Assembly (NCBI RefSeq): GCF_001649575.2
Contig: NC_051445.1
Coordinates: 28,473,966-28,537,965 of the forward strand
Reading direction: 5' to 3'
DNA length: 64,000 nucleotides
Source of the DNA: Kryptolebias marmoratus
Taxonomy: Eukaryota > Chordata > Actinopteri > Cyprinodontiformes > Rivulidae
Shown here: one piece after another, positions 52,391-64,000 of the stretch
How the letters are laid out: every line of letters begins with the position of its first letter
Numbering within the stretch: position 1 is the first letter of the stretch
Position numbers and translations under genes: made by a program
The notes under the pieces: generated by a model
What the model saw: the letters and a program-made list of their open reading frames with translations, nothing else
The model's database searches: none
Told to the model about the DNA's origin: nothing

Positions 52391-55300
52391 TTCCCAAAGA
52401 GATGCTAGATGAAAACGTGATGCCGATGACCATTTGAAGGATGGTGCATGTCTTAGGTCCTGTGTCAGTTTGCTTAATTTTTATTTATTTTATTTTTTTG
52501 TTAAAGGTATGAATTTCAGCTACTGCTCATGAGATAGTTGTTTTTTTTTGTTTTTTTTGCCTGACTTGTTTTCAATGTATCCGCTTTCCTCCTTTTTATA
52601 GCACATACTGCACAAAATGCTGTCGTCAGATACAAGGACTGAAAGAAAAAGCGAACAGCGTTCAAACATAAACTTTTAAAGACCTTAAAGTGTGAAGATG
52701 AAAAAACTTACAAGACAAGTTTGGCTCCTTGGTAGAAAATTTTAAAGATAATAAGACTTAAAGGTTTGACATGGCTTCCGTTCACTAATAATTAGTTTTT
52801 TAGTTTTAGCTTTTTTTAAAAGCTATTTTCATGCGCTCTTCATGTTTTATTACCTGGTTTAACACTATAATCTTTCTACCTTCCATAGATATTATATTTA
52901 AAGGCATAAAACATAAAAACCAAAGTGGTTCAGAACAGGTTTATCAGACCAGGGTTTTCTGCAGAGTCTTAAAAAAGTCTTAATAAGTTGTAGGCCTTAA
53001 AAAGTATTAAACTTGGATTTTCCATTTTTGGTCTTAAAATACAATTTGTTACATCTTAAATTTGTCCATTCGTTCATTCTTTTCTCCACCAACTTTGTTG
53101 TATATGTTGTGAGTGTGCTGTAGTTCTGTCTGCAGATTTAAGATTTTAATACGCTGTAACAAAACTAAAACTCCCATCATGCAGCGCTGTCAGAAGGAAT
53201 AATTTGCGGATATTCCCCTCAAAGGAATACTGTTCCTTTGCTCCTGAAACTTTTGTGTGTGTGTGTGTGTGTGTGTAGTTTTAGAATTATTTGGAATTCA
53301 AATGAAAGACATTAATTTTTGCTAATTCATGCGAGTCTTAAAATTAAAGCAGAAAGCATGAAGTCTTTAAAAGTCTTAAATTTAATTGACTGAAACTTGC
53401 AGACTATCTGGATCAAAACCCCTCCTCTCCATCAACCTGAATTAGTTGAACAATCTTAACTCTGTCACAGCAGCAACACAAGAGCTTGCCTCTCCCTAAC
53501 TTAGGAAAACAACTTCTACATGCAGGCATGCTCTCACAGTAATTATCTGCCTGGTCCACGCACATTATCACACTGTTGCAGTTCACAATTTACACGTGCC
53601 AGGAATAGACTCTGATACTGCAAGTATTTTAAATTAGATTCTTATATATAGATAAACCACAACTGGACCTCTGCGTGTTTTAAATATAAATGACCAATAA
53701 TTACATTAACCTCAATTGAGCTTAATGCATGATTTGAACAGAACTGTATTTTAAAATTTGTTTTGCCTGGAAATACAGGGCTTTTTATAAAACATTCTGG
53801 GATACAGCCCCAAATGCCTAGGCATAACCACACAGACACTCTGAATCACAGGGACTGGTGCAGTGTGCCATGATTTCATGCCCTGAATATCCTCAGTTGC
53901 TTCTCAGCAGTAATTTGGAGCAAATCTTTGATTAGACTGGCTTGGAGGTTGTTCAGATTCTGTATAACCATTGGTTCCTGTAATTAAGGACCAAATGAGA
54001 GGTTCAGGAAAGTGTTTGCCCATAGTAGGAACAGGGTAAGAAGCTTTGGCTGATAGCTGCTTTACAGCCAAAACAGCATTAACATTATAATCAAACCTTA
54101 ACTGTAGTTAAAACTCAGTTTTCTGTAACGTGTCCTTAAGGCCCTGATAAGTAATGTCAGAGATTAGGTGTGGAAGTCTGTTTAAACAGATATGAAGAGT
54201 TTTTGTCAGAAATTTCTGTCACCAGGCATGATTGTAGTTGTCACACATAATTTTGGAATGCCATGGGTAACGTCATGGACTGCTACACAGTGTGATTGGA
54301 TAGTTTGTTGTTGGGGAAAAAACTTTCTAAGAAGCAGGATAAACCTGAAATGTAAACAGTTAAAATTCTGAAAGTATCCTCTCCATGTTCCTGTGCTCAT
54401 TCATGAATGAAAAGCAATGGCAGTGGTCTTGTGAGAGCCTGCAGTTCAGAGGAAAGTGCTCGTTTAATCAGTCCTGTTGCTAAGGTATAAAAGTAGTGCA
54501 AAGTGTCACATCGTTTCTCTAGAAACAACTGTGGAGAGAGCATCTAAGCAAAAACTGAGAGTAATGCTGGGTGGTTGACAGACAAACACTGTGCAGATTG
54601 ATCCTTTGGACTAGAAGTGCTAACAATTCAGTAAAGATTGCACTTTTTTATTCTCTCATGTCACAGCTGTAAATCTAAACCTATTTTGTCGCGCAAACCT
54701 GAAAAAAGGTAAATATTTTTTGCTCTTTTAGTAACTGAACCACATTCTGAAAGGTCAGACCGTTTTTTACTAGCATTGGAAGTGTTGTTGTGTTATCTGT
54801 GAGAGAACAACAACAAAAACAAAGCTACATTACAGCATATTTATAACTGTACAATTAGGTCACTGGCAAGGGAAGCATTTTGTTCCCTTCAGGTTGTCGT
54901 TTTCTTTAAGTCACTGGATACAACTGCTGAGCACTCTGAACCAAAACCCAAAACAATCAAGTTACATGAAGGAACAACAACATACAGATTACTGTGGTGT
55001 TGGTGAATCTGAATTCAAATCCCTGAGGGGAAAACCTTACCATCACACAGAACACAATGAATATTGGATGTTTTATTTATTTATTTAACTAGAAGCTTCC
55101 TGTCTGTGACACACAGGACTTAGAGTATTCAGTGAAGAGAAATACTAAAAAAAGATCATGTCAATTTTTTTTATTAAATATGTCAACAATAAAATGTTTT
55201 CTGTTTGAGAGCAAGACCATGGAAACTCTAGACAGAACAACCCAGCACTTTCTTGTTGCAAGGCGACAGTGCTAGCCATCTACACTGTGCAGACTTTATT

Positions 55301-58284
55301 TAAATATACACAGTCAATGGAAAAAAGCAAATAAAAACCAGCATCATTTATAGTTTCAGCATATCTGCCACTGCTAAAATGTATATAAAAACAGTGTAAA
55401 GGATTTCTTCTGAAAACAGCAAAAACACAAGAAAGGACAGTGATGTCTTGTTTTTATTGTCATGGTATGTGATGGAGGAATTCTGACAGATTTTTTACAA
55501 ACAAACATCACCGTTGACTGTCTGTGTACTTTAGCCCTAGCCAGTTTAATGGATAATTTTAAAACTGTTTGATAGAAGACTGTGAAAAAAGGGGTGAGAT
55601 GGGTCAGTTTTAAGTACTATTTGGCATAGCTGCAGATTCTTAAGCTTAAAATTGGTAGATAAACATTTATCCAACAGCTTGTTGTGTCCTTGTGTGAGCT
55701 CCTAGGTTAGGTGCCATTTGCTTTTTGTGCGAATTTGTGCTCCAGTGACTGTAATACAATTAGGTTTGGATGGTACCCAGAGGTTGTCGGATCAGTCTCA
55801 AAAGACACATCATATTGAGAAAAGGGGAAGAGTGGATCAAGTGGCTCACTGCACCATCTAAAACTTTCTCATGAAAAGAGCTGCTGAAAAATGGTTTCAT
55901 AGAATAATACAAAAATTTGAAAGCATGATTTTCTTTGCTTTATTTAAAATCAGAAATAGAAATACTAATACTGGTGCACAAATTTGATCTCTTATTGCTC
56001 AACAATGATTTTATATATATATATAGGTTATATAGGTTGTATGTGTGTGTATTATAGTATAGACATAATTGTATATTAATACCTAAATATTTATTTATAG
56101 TTATTTTATGAATATAAATGCACAGATATAAGTAAGGGGGTTGAGAGAACACAAGTGAACATGTTGACAATCACTCTGTTTAAAATGTTGTATTTAGTTT
56201 TTCCTAAACAGATTGTAAAGCAATTTGTGATCAGGTTTGTAACTAATAACATTTTTATTTTTGAACATATTTAGAATCAAGTCTGGAAGTTTAATTTAAT
56301 ATGTAAAGTATTGAGAATAAATATATATATTTTTTATTTTCATTTAATGTAGTGCCATCTAAAACACAACAGGCTGGTGTCATCACATTTATTTGTAGTT
56401 TATCATAATAGAGGAATTGTATCTATATTATTTTTCTACTCTTCTTCCCTTTTGAAGTAACATTGAGAGCCTGACAAGCTGAAAGTAATTTTTGGAATTG
56501 GGTTAGGCACTAGGCTGTTTACATTTCACCTGCTGTGTTTTGTAGCTTGTTGCAAACATTTGTCTAAAAACTGTGTTACTTTGAAAAGAGAGACGGTGTT
56601 GCTTCTCTGGTAGACAGCCTTGACCCAAGATAGTCTTTTTTTTAACAGAATAGAGGTTTTGGGGAATTTCTACTTCTCATACTTTAAACTACTGAATGAT
56701 GGCTGGAAACAGCAGGTAGGAGAGGAGTACTGCTGAATGCTTCATGTGATCAGGGCGGAGAGACAAAAACAAAAACACTGCTTTGTCTCTGGTATTTCAT
56801 TAAAACGCATTTAAACCATACGAATGGTATTGTAGAAAAATTTAGTGATTTTGAACCAAGATTTTTTAAAACACTGTGGCACAAGGAACCTGGCTATTGG
56901 CCCATGAATAAATAGAATTCACCTAACCAAATGCATATTTGTTAATACTTTTACTTGCTGTTTTCAGTAGATGAGGACTGGGGTCTGTCCTGTAATTGAG
57001 ATTAAAAAAAATGCAATTTCTCTTTTGCAAAATTGGAATCTTTAGAAAGTTGTAGGCACATATCCTCAGGATTTTAAAACTAATAAATGTGTGACACACC
57101 ACTATGATGTCACTGCTGTGCTGCTTGGTCTTCTCTTTCTGTGCTGGGCCCAAATCAGGAACTGACATTTATTTACAAGGCCACAGTGAGGCTGTCTTTG
57201 TTTTTGTGTGTTTTTATGACTTCAGTCTGTAGTCATCACTATGGTTTCAGATTAAGAGAATCTTGTTGATTAAGGCATTTTTGACTCTTGTTGTTAAGAG
57301 TCTTGATGAAATAAAACAAAAGAAAACACTCTTACCTGATACTGTCTATTATATTTAAGTTCTGTTTCCATTTGAAACACATCTTCCTTTGAAATGAATT
57401 TGCACTTTCAGTTTATACTCTATTTAAACATTTAGCTTGTCTGAAAATACACTCGCTCTCAGGAGCAGCTTTCAGGTGATTTTAGCAGCTCTTGTCAGAA
57501 AGACAAGCTTCTCATGAATACAGAAGAATGGGTTTTTGTCCATGTGGTTATAGTCTGCAGTCAGTAGGTTTTAGACATAAAAACATTTAATGCAGGGGTT
57601 TTTAAACTTTATATTCAAATGTCCAAATCTGAATTCTAGATAAGACCAAAGGTCTGGAACAACTAGTGAATGAAAATTATTTTTATTAAATTTGAAATAA
57701 AAATTAGTTAGTCATTAAGACATGTACCACCCCAAACCTGCCAACCTGTAGAGCAAGCAGGAGTGGCCTAAAATGATTCAAAAAGATCAGACAAATTCAG
57801 GTATAAACATATGATCAGAGTTTCTATCTGTCGACATTTTTCCCATTTTATCATTTGAACAGAATGTTGAGTACTGATTTATTTTTCCATTATTATTATT
57901 AAGCTGACAAAGGCTGTAAAGCTATATTTATTATGACATTATTTTGTGTTCTCCGCCTTTCATGACAGTTAGGAACAGAGCTGCTATAAATGTTGTTTGG
58001 TACTAAAATCTCCCTCTTTGTCATGATGATGATGTTTGGAACATTATGGAGCTCTGCTCTTGTATGTTGAAGTTCTGTCCTGCTGATAGTTTCACTCCAA
58101 AATATTTTGTTTATAACATTTGATTCTAGGGATTATTGGGTTCCATGTGAACTAACTGACTGAAGATCCTTTATTTGTAATTTATATCTATAGTACAGAT
58201 GGCAGACATAACATTAGAACAGAGAAAATACTAATAAATATTTAAAATTTCAGGGTTGTAATAGATGGAACTGTCCTAATATGA
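52391..58284. other. Putative intron sequence, no gene recognised
   Basis: Long AT-rich stretch with a (GT)n tract at 53254-53276, a probable SINE fragment at 55230-55295 ('tgttgcaaggcgacagtgct') and scattered A/T runs. Open frames are short, occur on both strands and show no known motif. Confidence 0.4.
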
Positions 58285-58600
58285 AAAAGTACACCCTCCT
58301 GATTGTCACTATATAATTTGGACAATGGCCAAGGCAGGTATGATGTTGGTAGAGGTGGACAATAAAATAATGTACACAGCATAAAATACATTTTAGCAAG
58401 CCATACTCGCAAAAACATGATGGGATTTTCAAAACTTAGCCATGCAAAATGCAGCTGCACAGCTTGCTGTTCACAAACACTAAAACTTTAGTGAGTCTGA
58501 AACCAAAAATTAGCTGATTTTATCACAGTTTTGAGTTGCCAACAATCTCTAACAGTCACAGCCTGTGTTTCCATCTCCTTAGTAAGAGAAGTAGCTATTG
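58285..58600 (+). repeat. Family B dispersed repeat, partial
   Basis: Blocks 'ggcaggtatgatgttggtag', 'caataaaataatgtac', 'ttgagttgccaacaatctct' and 'aacagtcacagcctgtg' match 26085-26760 and 31120-31500 in order. Confidence 0.5.
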
Positions 58601-59884
58601 GCTATCCTAAAAATCTCTAAATGATGTCATCACTTAATTTACATAATTGGTCAGAGTGGAATAATATTTTGGGAGAAACAAAAAGTGAGTAAAAGCAGCC
58701 TAAATATTTTTTCAAACTCCAAATAAACTTCTGTTGATTCTTACTTTATTTAATGGCACGATTCCAACCCTCCTCCTTTATCCAGACTTGGGACCAACAA
58801 AAGTGACCCAAAAGAAACACTTGAAGTTATTTTAGTGCAGTGATTTATTTTAAACAGAAAATTTTACATTTACATGCTGCCATTATTCAAGTAATCATTC
58901 AGCAACGGCCTCACCCATGCTGGATTCATTAGCAGTCCTGCTGCCGTGTGGTGGATATCTCCTGCTCTGACTGAAGCTGGGAGGGACGCTGTGCTCCCTG
59001 TGAGTGTTTTGAGACAGAGAAGGGCTGGCGGCAGCACCCGCTGCTCATTGGATCGGACAAAACTTGTTTTCACCTCAGTCTCTAATATCACCAGCAAAAA
59101 GTGACTGGATTTGTTGGTCATCGCATTTTTGAAAAATAGTCACAATAGGGGTTTGAAATTTTGCTAAATACAGTATAGCAAGAAAGTGCCTAAGTTGGCA
59201 ACTACCTATGTGGACACAGGCTTGCTCATTTGCTCAACCCATGCTCGCTCTCTCTTTACATTTTGAAGAGCAACACCACTGTTTGGTATTGTATCACAAA
59301 GCATTTCAATACAGTGTAATGTGAGCATATTCTTATCGTTTGGTCCAGATCCATACCAAAATCTGGACTTTGAGAATTGATGATTTATTGGTTAGTCATA
59401 TTACTGAACCGTTCAGTAGTAGCACTGACTATTTTTAAGGACCTTGTCTGAATCACTGTGAGAAAGACTTCAATTACCAGGATTTTCTTATCTGCTATTT
59501 TTGTCTTTATGTTAACACGTAGCAGAGAGGAGCAGAGGAAACACCTTCACACCTCAGTCTGCCTGATGGAAAAACACCCAGCACCCAAATATAGCCTTGT
59601 TAACTGCACCTCTGTACTGTATTCTGCAAAATACTGTAATACCAAAATACTCTCCCCCAAAATGCCAACAGCTGTCGCACTTGTCTCTACTCAGTGTCAG
59701 ATAAAAGTGAAGGCAGTCTTTGGACAGAAGCAGCGGCTGAAACCCCTTAAAACTCCATGGATTATAAACCTGCACATACTGCAGGGTTTTTGTTTGCTGA
59801 CTGACATATGTACCAGCAACTACGGCTGGAAAAGACCATGAAATCATGAAACAGAAACATGTTAAGATACGCAAATGAGTTTTA
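58601..59884. other. Putative intron sequence, no gene recognised
   Basis: A GC-richer patch at 58890-59110 has an 83-codon frame on the minus strand, and 59458-59841 has 127 codons on the plus strand overlapped by 106 codons on the minus strand. None resembles a known family. Confidence 0.35.
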
Positions 59885-60450
59885 GGTTTTAAATTTTACA
59901 AAAAAGGCCTTTTATTCAGTCAGTTTTACAGATATTAACCTAAATTTGGGTGTGGTAGTATCTGGGACTAATCCCAAATACATATTATGAGAGGTAACAA
60001 ATTGTGTAAGATTTAAAATGTTGCCCTTAATTGTTTAACCCTGGCTGTCAGCAAAATATCTTGTGAACCACTGAACTGATTTTAATTAAGCTCTCAGAAA
60101 GTAATCATTGAATGTGCATCTACAACTAATTAACGTTTGGAGTCAGCCCCATTCAAGATGACCACCACAGCCAAACGACACAAAAATAGAAAACCCAAGC
60201 ATAGTTATAGTTCAGTAGATTTTACAGATATTGTACTAAAATTTGACGTGTCAGTAGCTGAGAGTCGTTCACAACACAAACTCTCATCCTGACATTTTGC
60301 AATATTGCTTGACATTGCAAAGAATGGTTTTTCAAGGTTTGATCAAAATGGTTACAGCCCTTATGTCAGCTTAAGAGGATCTTAGTCCAAAACTCTGACA
60401 TGTAAAGCGGCAGGCATTATGCATTCCTTTCTGGAATGCTTGGTCATTTA
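59885..60450 (-). repeat. Family A repeat with left palindrome
   Basis: Minus-strand copy. The palindrome gcattcctttctggaatgc is at 60421-60439. Reading leftwards the family phrases follow: 'catgtcagagttttggacta', 'gtaaccattttgatcaaacc', 'gactctcagctactgaca', 'tggtcatcttgaatgg' and 'gattactttctgagagc'. The far terminus is missing. Confidence 0.65.
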
Positions 60451-63400
60451 TTTTGAATTGTCAATTTCATTATACTAAAAAATGTTGTTATAGGTGCTAA
60501 GAAAGTTTAGCTGTGCTCCTGATGCACTGAGGAGGGAAACATCAGCCCAGTCTCGTAAGAAAACATGTAACAGGTGTGTTTGCCCGCATGTCTGAAACAC
60601 AAAAAGAAATTGCAAGTTTTGCTGTTTGCTTTTTATCGAACACCGTTAACATGTAATCACTGCTTTTCACTGCAGCCATGCTTTCCGTTGATCACCAGAA
60701 ACAATGATTATACATTTAGAAAAGACAGTGTAGCAGAACCAGATAGATTATAGTAATAGGTAGTTCAGCACCTTTGTCCATTTGTGTAACTCTCATTTAC
60801 AAACTTATCATGTTTATGAAGTAAAAAATAAATCTCTGCATTTACAATGAAGCAAACAACTACCATAGTTCACTTTTTGAGTTTAATTTAGGGTTACAAA
60901 ATGATTATTTTTTAATTATTTCATCTTGTGTTGCTATGGTTTTGTACCAAAATCCTTAAATGCGGATTGATTGTGTCCCTAATATTTGTTCTCAGAAATT
61001 TGGACATCTAAGGACTTAATAAGCAACATTAAGGTGAGGCTCCGAGCATGTGTGACTTTGAGAGTCTTGCTCTTGTTTGTTAGTTATTTACAGCTCAGTG
61101 CACTGCAGCATCTAAACTGGTTGCAGGAGAAAACTTTAGTTTTTAGTACATTCTCAGTTCTAAGTATTTAACTGGTATGCTAATATCAACCATAATATGA
61201 GCATTTGTCAGATCCAGAAAGAAACCCAGTTTTCTCTTCACAGCCACGTCAGCTCTTTCACTCTGGTGCACTTGAAGCTGTTAAAATGCCAAAGAAATGA
61301 TCCACATGCGAGTGGGCATGTTCACGACATCTCCTCCACATGCACGTACCATACACCAACACCTTGCTTATGAATTCACAGATGGTTCTCTCTGCTTCCT
61401 CCACAGCTTTCTCAGCGGCAGCGTGACCCTCTCTTTGGCTGAAAGTATGACTTTATTTATCATCACCACATTATGCTGAAATTTCTGCAGATTTTTTTTC
61501 CCATTAAATCGTGGCACTTTGTGGGTTGGTTCTGAATCCATAGGCTCATGTGTGGCCTAAGAGACCTTTCCAGAAACATTCTCTATGTTATTGAGGCCAC
61601 GTATGAAATGATGACCATATGCAGCTCAGTTTTTACATATGCAAATACATGCTGCTTTTTTATGTGTGTATATGGCCCATTGAGGTGCATTATAGCTAGA
61701 GACAGGACCAAAGCACCAAGTTAAAGCCACAAAGGACAAGTGCCCCCTATTGGCTAGCTGCACTACAATTTTTAAGTCCCACCCTTCCATGTACCAGTAA
61801 ATGAATGAGACATTTTCATGACAAAACAAAAATACACTTCAGATGTTTTCAGGTGTTGATTTTTGTTGATTCACACATTTCTTACTTTTCTTCTGAATGT
61901 TCAAACATACATTTTTTTCCCAGTGCATTTAGTTTTAATTAGTTATTTAGGGATTAATGAGTTGAGATGGTGTGTAGGTTAGCTTTTCATAATGAGGGTA
62001 CCGTCACACATTGAGGGTACGCAGGTATCTGACATTTTTGTCTTCGAGTTTTGAACAACAAGAGATGGCAGAGATTTGTCATCCTGCTTTATTAATGTCA
62101 ATGCCTTATATTTCCGTGAATGGGATTATGGAATTGGATGTTAAGAATGTAATTTACTGTAAAATGCAGAATGTCTCGGGATTTGTGAAATCAATTTTTC
62201 CCAACAATTTTTCCTTACCCTCCTGAAGCCCTGAAAAAAGATATAGAGGGAGGTAGAGAAGCCCTTGTAACTTTGGGTCAATTTAACCTGAAGGCCACGG
62301 GATGGTTAAGTGGTTTTGCACTTAAATTTTGGCATTTGCAGTGAATGGAACTATACTTCCTTTAGCCTCCTGTCTGCAGTGCGTGGACGGGACACATTCC
62401 TAACTCAACCACATGAAAACTTGTCAGCAGAAGAGAACCACGAGTTTGTTAAAAAAATGTAGCTTTGCAGTATGTGTGGAATAGGATATTCCTCTATAAA
62501 ACATAACACAACTATGCCTGTTTTAGGTTAAGCATTGTTAAGCTCAAGCTAAAAAAACATCTAGTAAAGTGTCTGTGGAAAAAAAGTAATTGTCAACAAA
62601 ACAATGCAACCTTTTCCTCCTCTTCAGCAGTGAATCAAATATCACACAATTACAATACAATACAATTGTGTTACACTATATTTTATGTACTAACTATGAA
62701 ATAATGTGTGGTGTTTAAATTTATGCAAAGCACTTTTATTTTACAAAAGCAGGAACTATTTCTTTACTCTCACAATAAACAATAACCAGAAGACTTTTAT
62801 TTTAAAAAGACACTTAAATGTGTTTTAAATATAAAAGAGTTAAAGGGAGATTTTTAAGCACCTCAATAAAGCATTAAATGTATTTTTAGATTAAACACCT
62901 TTGGCTATATTTTTGTTAAAATTTGTTAATATTAATGAAAATGTGGATGGTTTTCTACTTTCTTTTATTTTATTATTCCACCATATAAATTGTGGAATTC
63001 AGAAAAAAAGAACAGAATTTAAAATAAATTCAAACAGAATTTAGAAAAAAAAATACAATAGATTTTATAAAGTCCTATATGTGTGTTTGTTTTAAATTGA
63101 GACAGCTTTGGTTTGTCTTTCAAAAGTGCCTCAATATAACGACACAGGTAGTTTCACGGTACTGAGTAAAATGATCTTTTCTTTATCCTCTGTGATGAGA
63201 CCGAGGGAAATCTTTGATCTGGAGTGGCTGGATAATCATCCGTAGCTGAGCCCTGATTTCCATCTCTATTCAGCTCTCCCCTGGAAGCTCCATAAGAAGC
63301 TATCAACACTAGAACTAATCAGGGTTATTACCACTCTCCCCATTGAACCGCACACTCCTCCAGATGTGGGATGTGCTTTACCATGGAGCTTGTTCTTTGT

Positions 63401-63554
63401 GTTGGTGTTGCACGCTCACTTAAATTTGTTTGCTGATGCATTCAGACTGATACTGAAATTTTACTCAACAGAAAAGCAGAGCAGTTTAGAAATATTCTGA
63501 TCAAACTGCCACAAAGTGAAGGCAGATGATAACTTGTCTGTGCATGCATTGTGT
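60451..63554. other. Putative intron sequence, no gene recognised
   Basis: AT-rich sequence without a recognisable coding region. A fragment at 62120-62190 is similar to 28560-28640 (minus), a minor dispersed repeat. Confidence 0.4.
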
Positions 63555-63830
63555 GTGTACCACCAAAATGTTTCATGAACCACTGAAGGAATTTTAAATA
63601 AACTTAAGCATTCAGTGTACTTACACAAATGACTTAACTTTTGGAGTTAACACAAATCAAGATGACTGGCACAGCATAATGACTTTAATAAAACAAAATG
63701 CCTATAATTCAGTAACATTTACAAATATTGAGCTAAGATTTGGTGGGGTAGCTGCTGAGAGTCATTCACAAAACAAATTCTGAGTTTTAATTATGCTACA
63801 TTAATCAGTCAGCAATGTGATTTAAATCTG
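63555..63830 (-). repeat. Family A repeat, partial copy
   Basis: Plus-strand text such as 'tgtttcatgaaccactgaag', 'ttttggagttaacacaaatc', 'aagatgactggcacagc', 'caaatattgagctaagattt' and 'gtagctgctgagagtcattc' is family A in reverse. Both termini are missing. Confidence 0.6.
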
Positions 63831-63854
63831 AAAAAAACGAGTAAAAGAAATATA

Positions 63855-64000
63855 TACACTCCTGATCAAAATCTTAAGACCAGTCAAAAAATTGCAAGAA
63901 TTTGCATTTTGCACTATTGGATCTTAAGAAGGTTCTAAGTAGAGCTTCACAATGTTAAAAGAAGAAATCAGCGTAAGAGACAAAAACTTTTGAGCGGGGA
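63855..64000 (+). mobile_element. Tc1-like transposon, left end, cut by window edge
   Basis: Begins 'tacactcctgatcaaaatct' followed by 'taagaccagtcaaaaaattg', the TIR of another common fish Tc1 lineage, at a TA dinucleotide. The transposase gene would lie beyond the window end. Confidence 0.75.

Noticed and set aside
58870..59121. 83-codon minus-strand frame in a GC-richer patch
   Set aside because: Considered as a processed gene fragment, but I could not match it to any family.
59458..59874. 127-codon plus and 106-codon minus frames
   Set aside because: They overlap each other, lack known motifs and have no splice or promoter context.
62011..62226. 71-codon plus-strand frame sharing text with a frame at 28512-28709
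   Set aside because: The shared stretch is short and on opposite strands, so it is a small dispersed repeat and not a duplicated gene.
1..64000. CRISPR arrays, bacterial operons, riboswitches or prophage genes
   Set aside because: The direct repeats are microsatellites or transposon copies; nothing has regular spacers, ribosome binding sites or prokaryotic gene order.

Overview
This window is vertebrate nuclear DNA, almost certainly from a ray-finned (teleost) fish. The evidence is its mix of repeats: Tc1-like transposons, hAT-type MITEs, L1, L2 and CR1/Rex1-type LINEs, chromodomain (sushi-type) Gypsy LTR elements, Penelope-like elements (PLEs), a tRNA-derived SINE and an endogenous retrovirus remnant, set in AT-rich, CpG-poor DNA with many microsatellites. 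There is no operon or prokaryotic gene organisation. Nearly all open frames are short and belong to decayed mobile elements.

Layout. 1-3.2 kb: copies of an unclassified dispersed repeat ('family A'), a hAT MITE and a SINE. 3.2-8.95 kb: a nest of elements built on a minus-strand L1. A Tc1 remnant lies at one end, a solo LTR and a 5'-LTR/gag/RT Gypsy fragment sit inside the L1, and the Gypsy gag carries a 204-bp hAT MITE. 10-11.2 kb: a long family A copy ending in a 162-bp tandem duplication. 12.08-12.69 kb: a TIR MITE. 12.8-16.2 kb: a minus-strand endogenous retrovirus remnant (integrase tail, env TM piece, polypurine tract, LTR) split by an L2 LINE. 16.2-18 kb: a CR1/Rex1-like LINE. 18.9-20.7 kb: a LINE tail, a PLE end, and a Gypsy chromodomain with its 3' LTR. 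21.4-26 kb: SINE, LTR and family A copies and a PLE fold-back. 26-35.3 kb: three more dispersed families. 35.7-39.5 kb: a Tc1 with a solo LTR inside, a PLE GIY-YIG fragment, and a LINE with a solo LTR inside. 40.8-41.3 kb: a 193-bp tandem repeat. 42.36 kb: a tRNA-Pro-like sequence. 42.7-44.6 kb: a second Gypsy lineage with an internal deletion joining protease to integrase tail.

Host gene. The only strong sign of a host gene is a CpG-rich block at about 46.4-47.04 kb that ends in a consensus splice donor. I read it as a plus-strand promoter and first exon, with the remaining 17 kb as first-intron sequence. A 60-bp candidate exon at 51.1 kb is in phase with it, but I do not recognise the gene. 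The intron contains a deleted Tc1 element, a LINE 3' end, family A and B repeats and the start of another Tc1 element cut by the window edge.

The elements do not work together as a system. They are layers of independent insertions whose order can be read from target-site duplications. The best candidates for something undescribed are family A (nine copies, about 300-bp internal units, palindromic ends), the PLE fold-back with a 13-bp duplication, the retroviral env fragment, and the protease-integrase fused frame.
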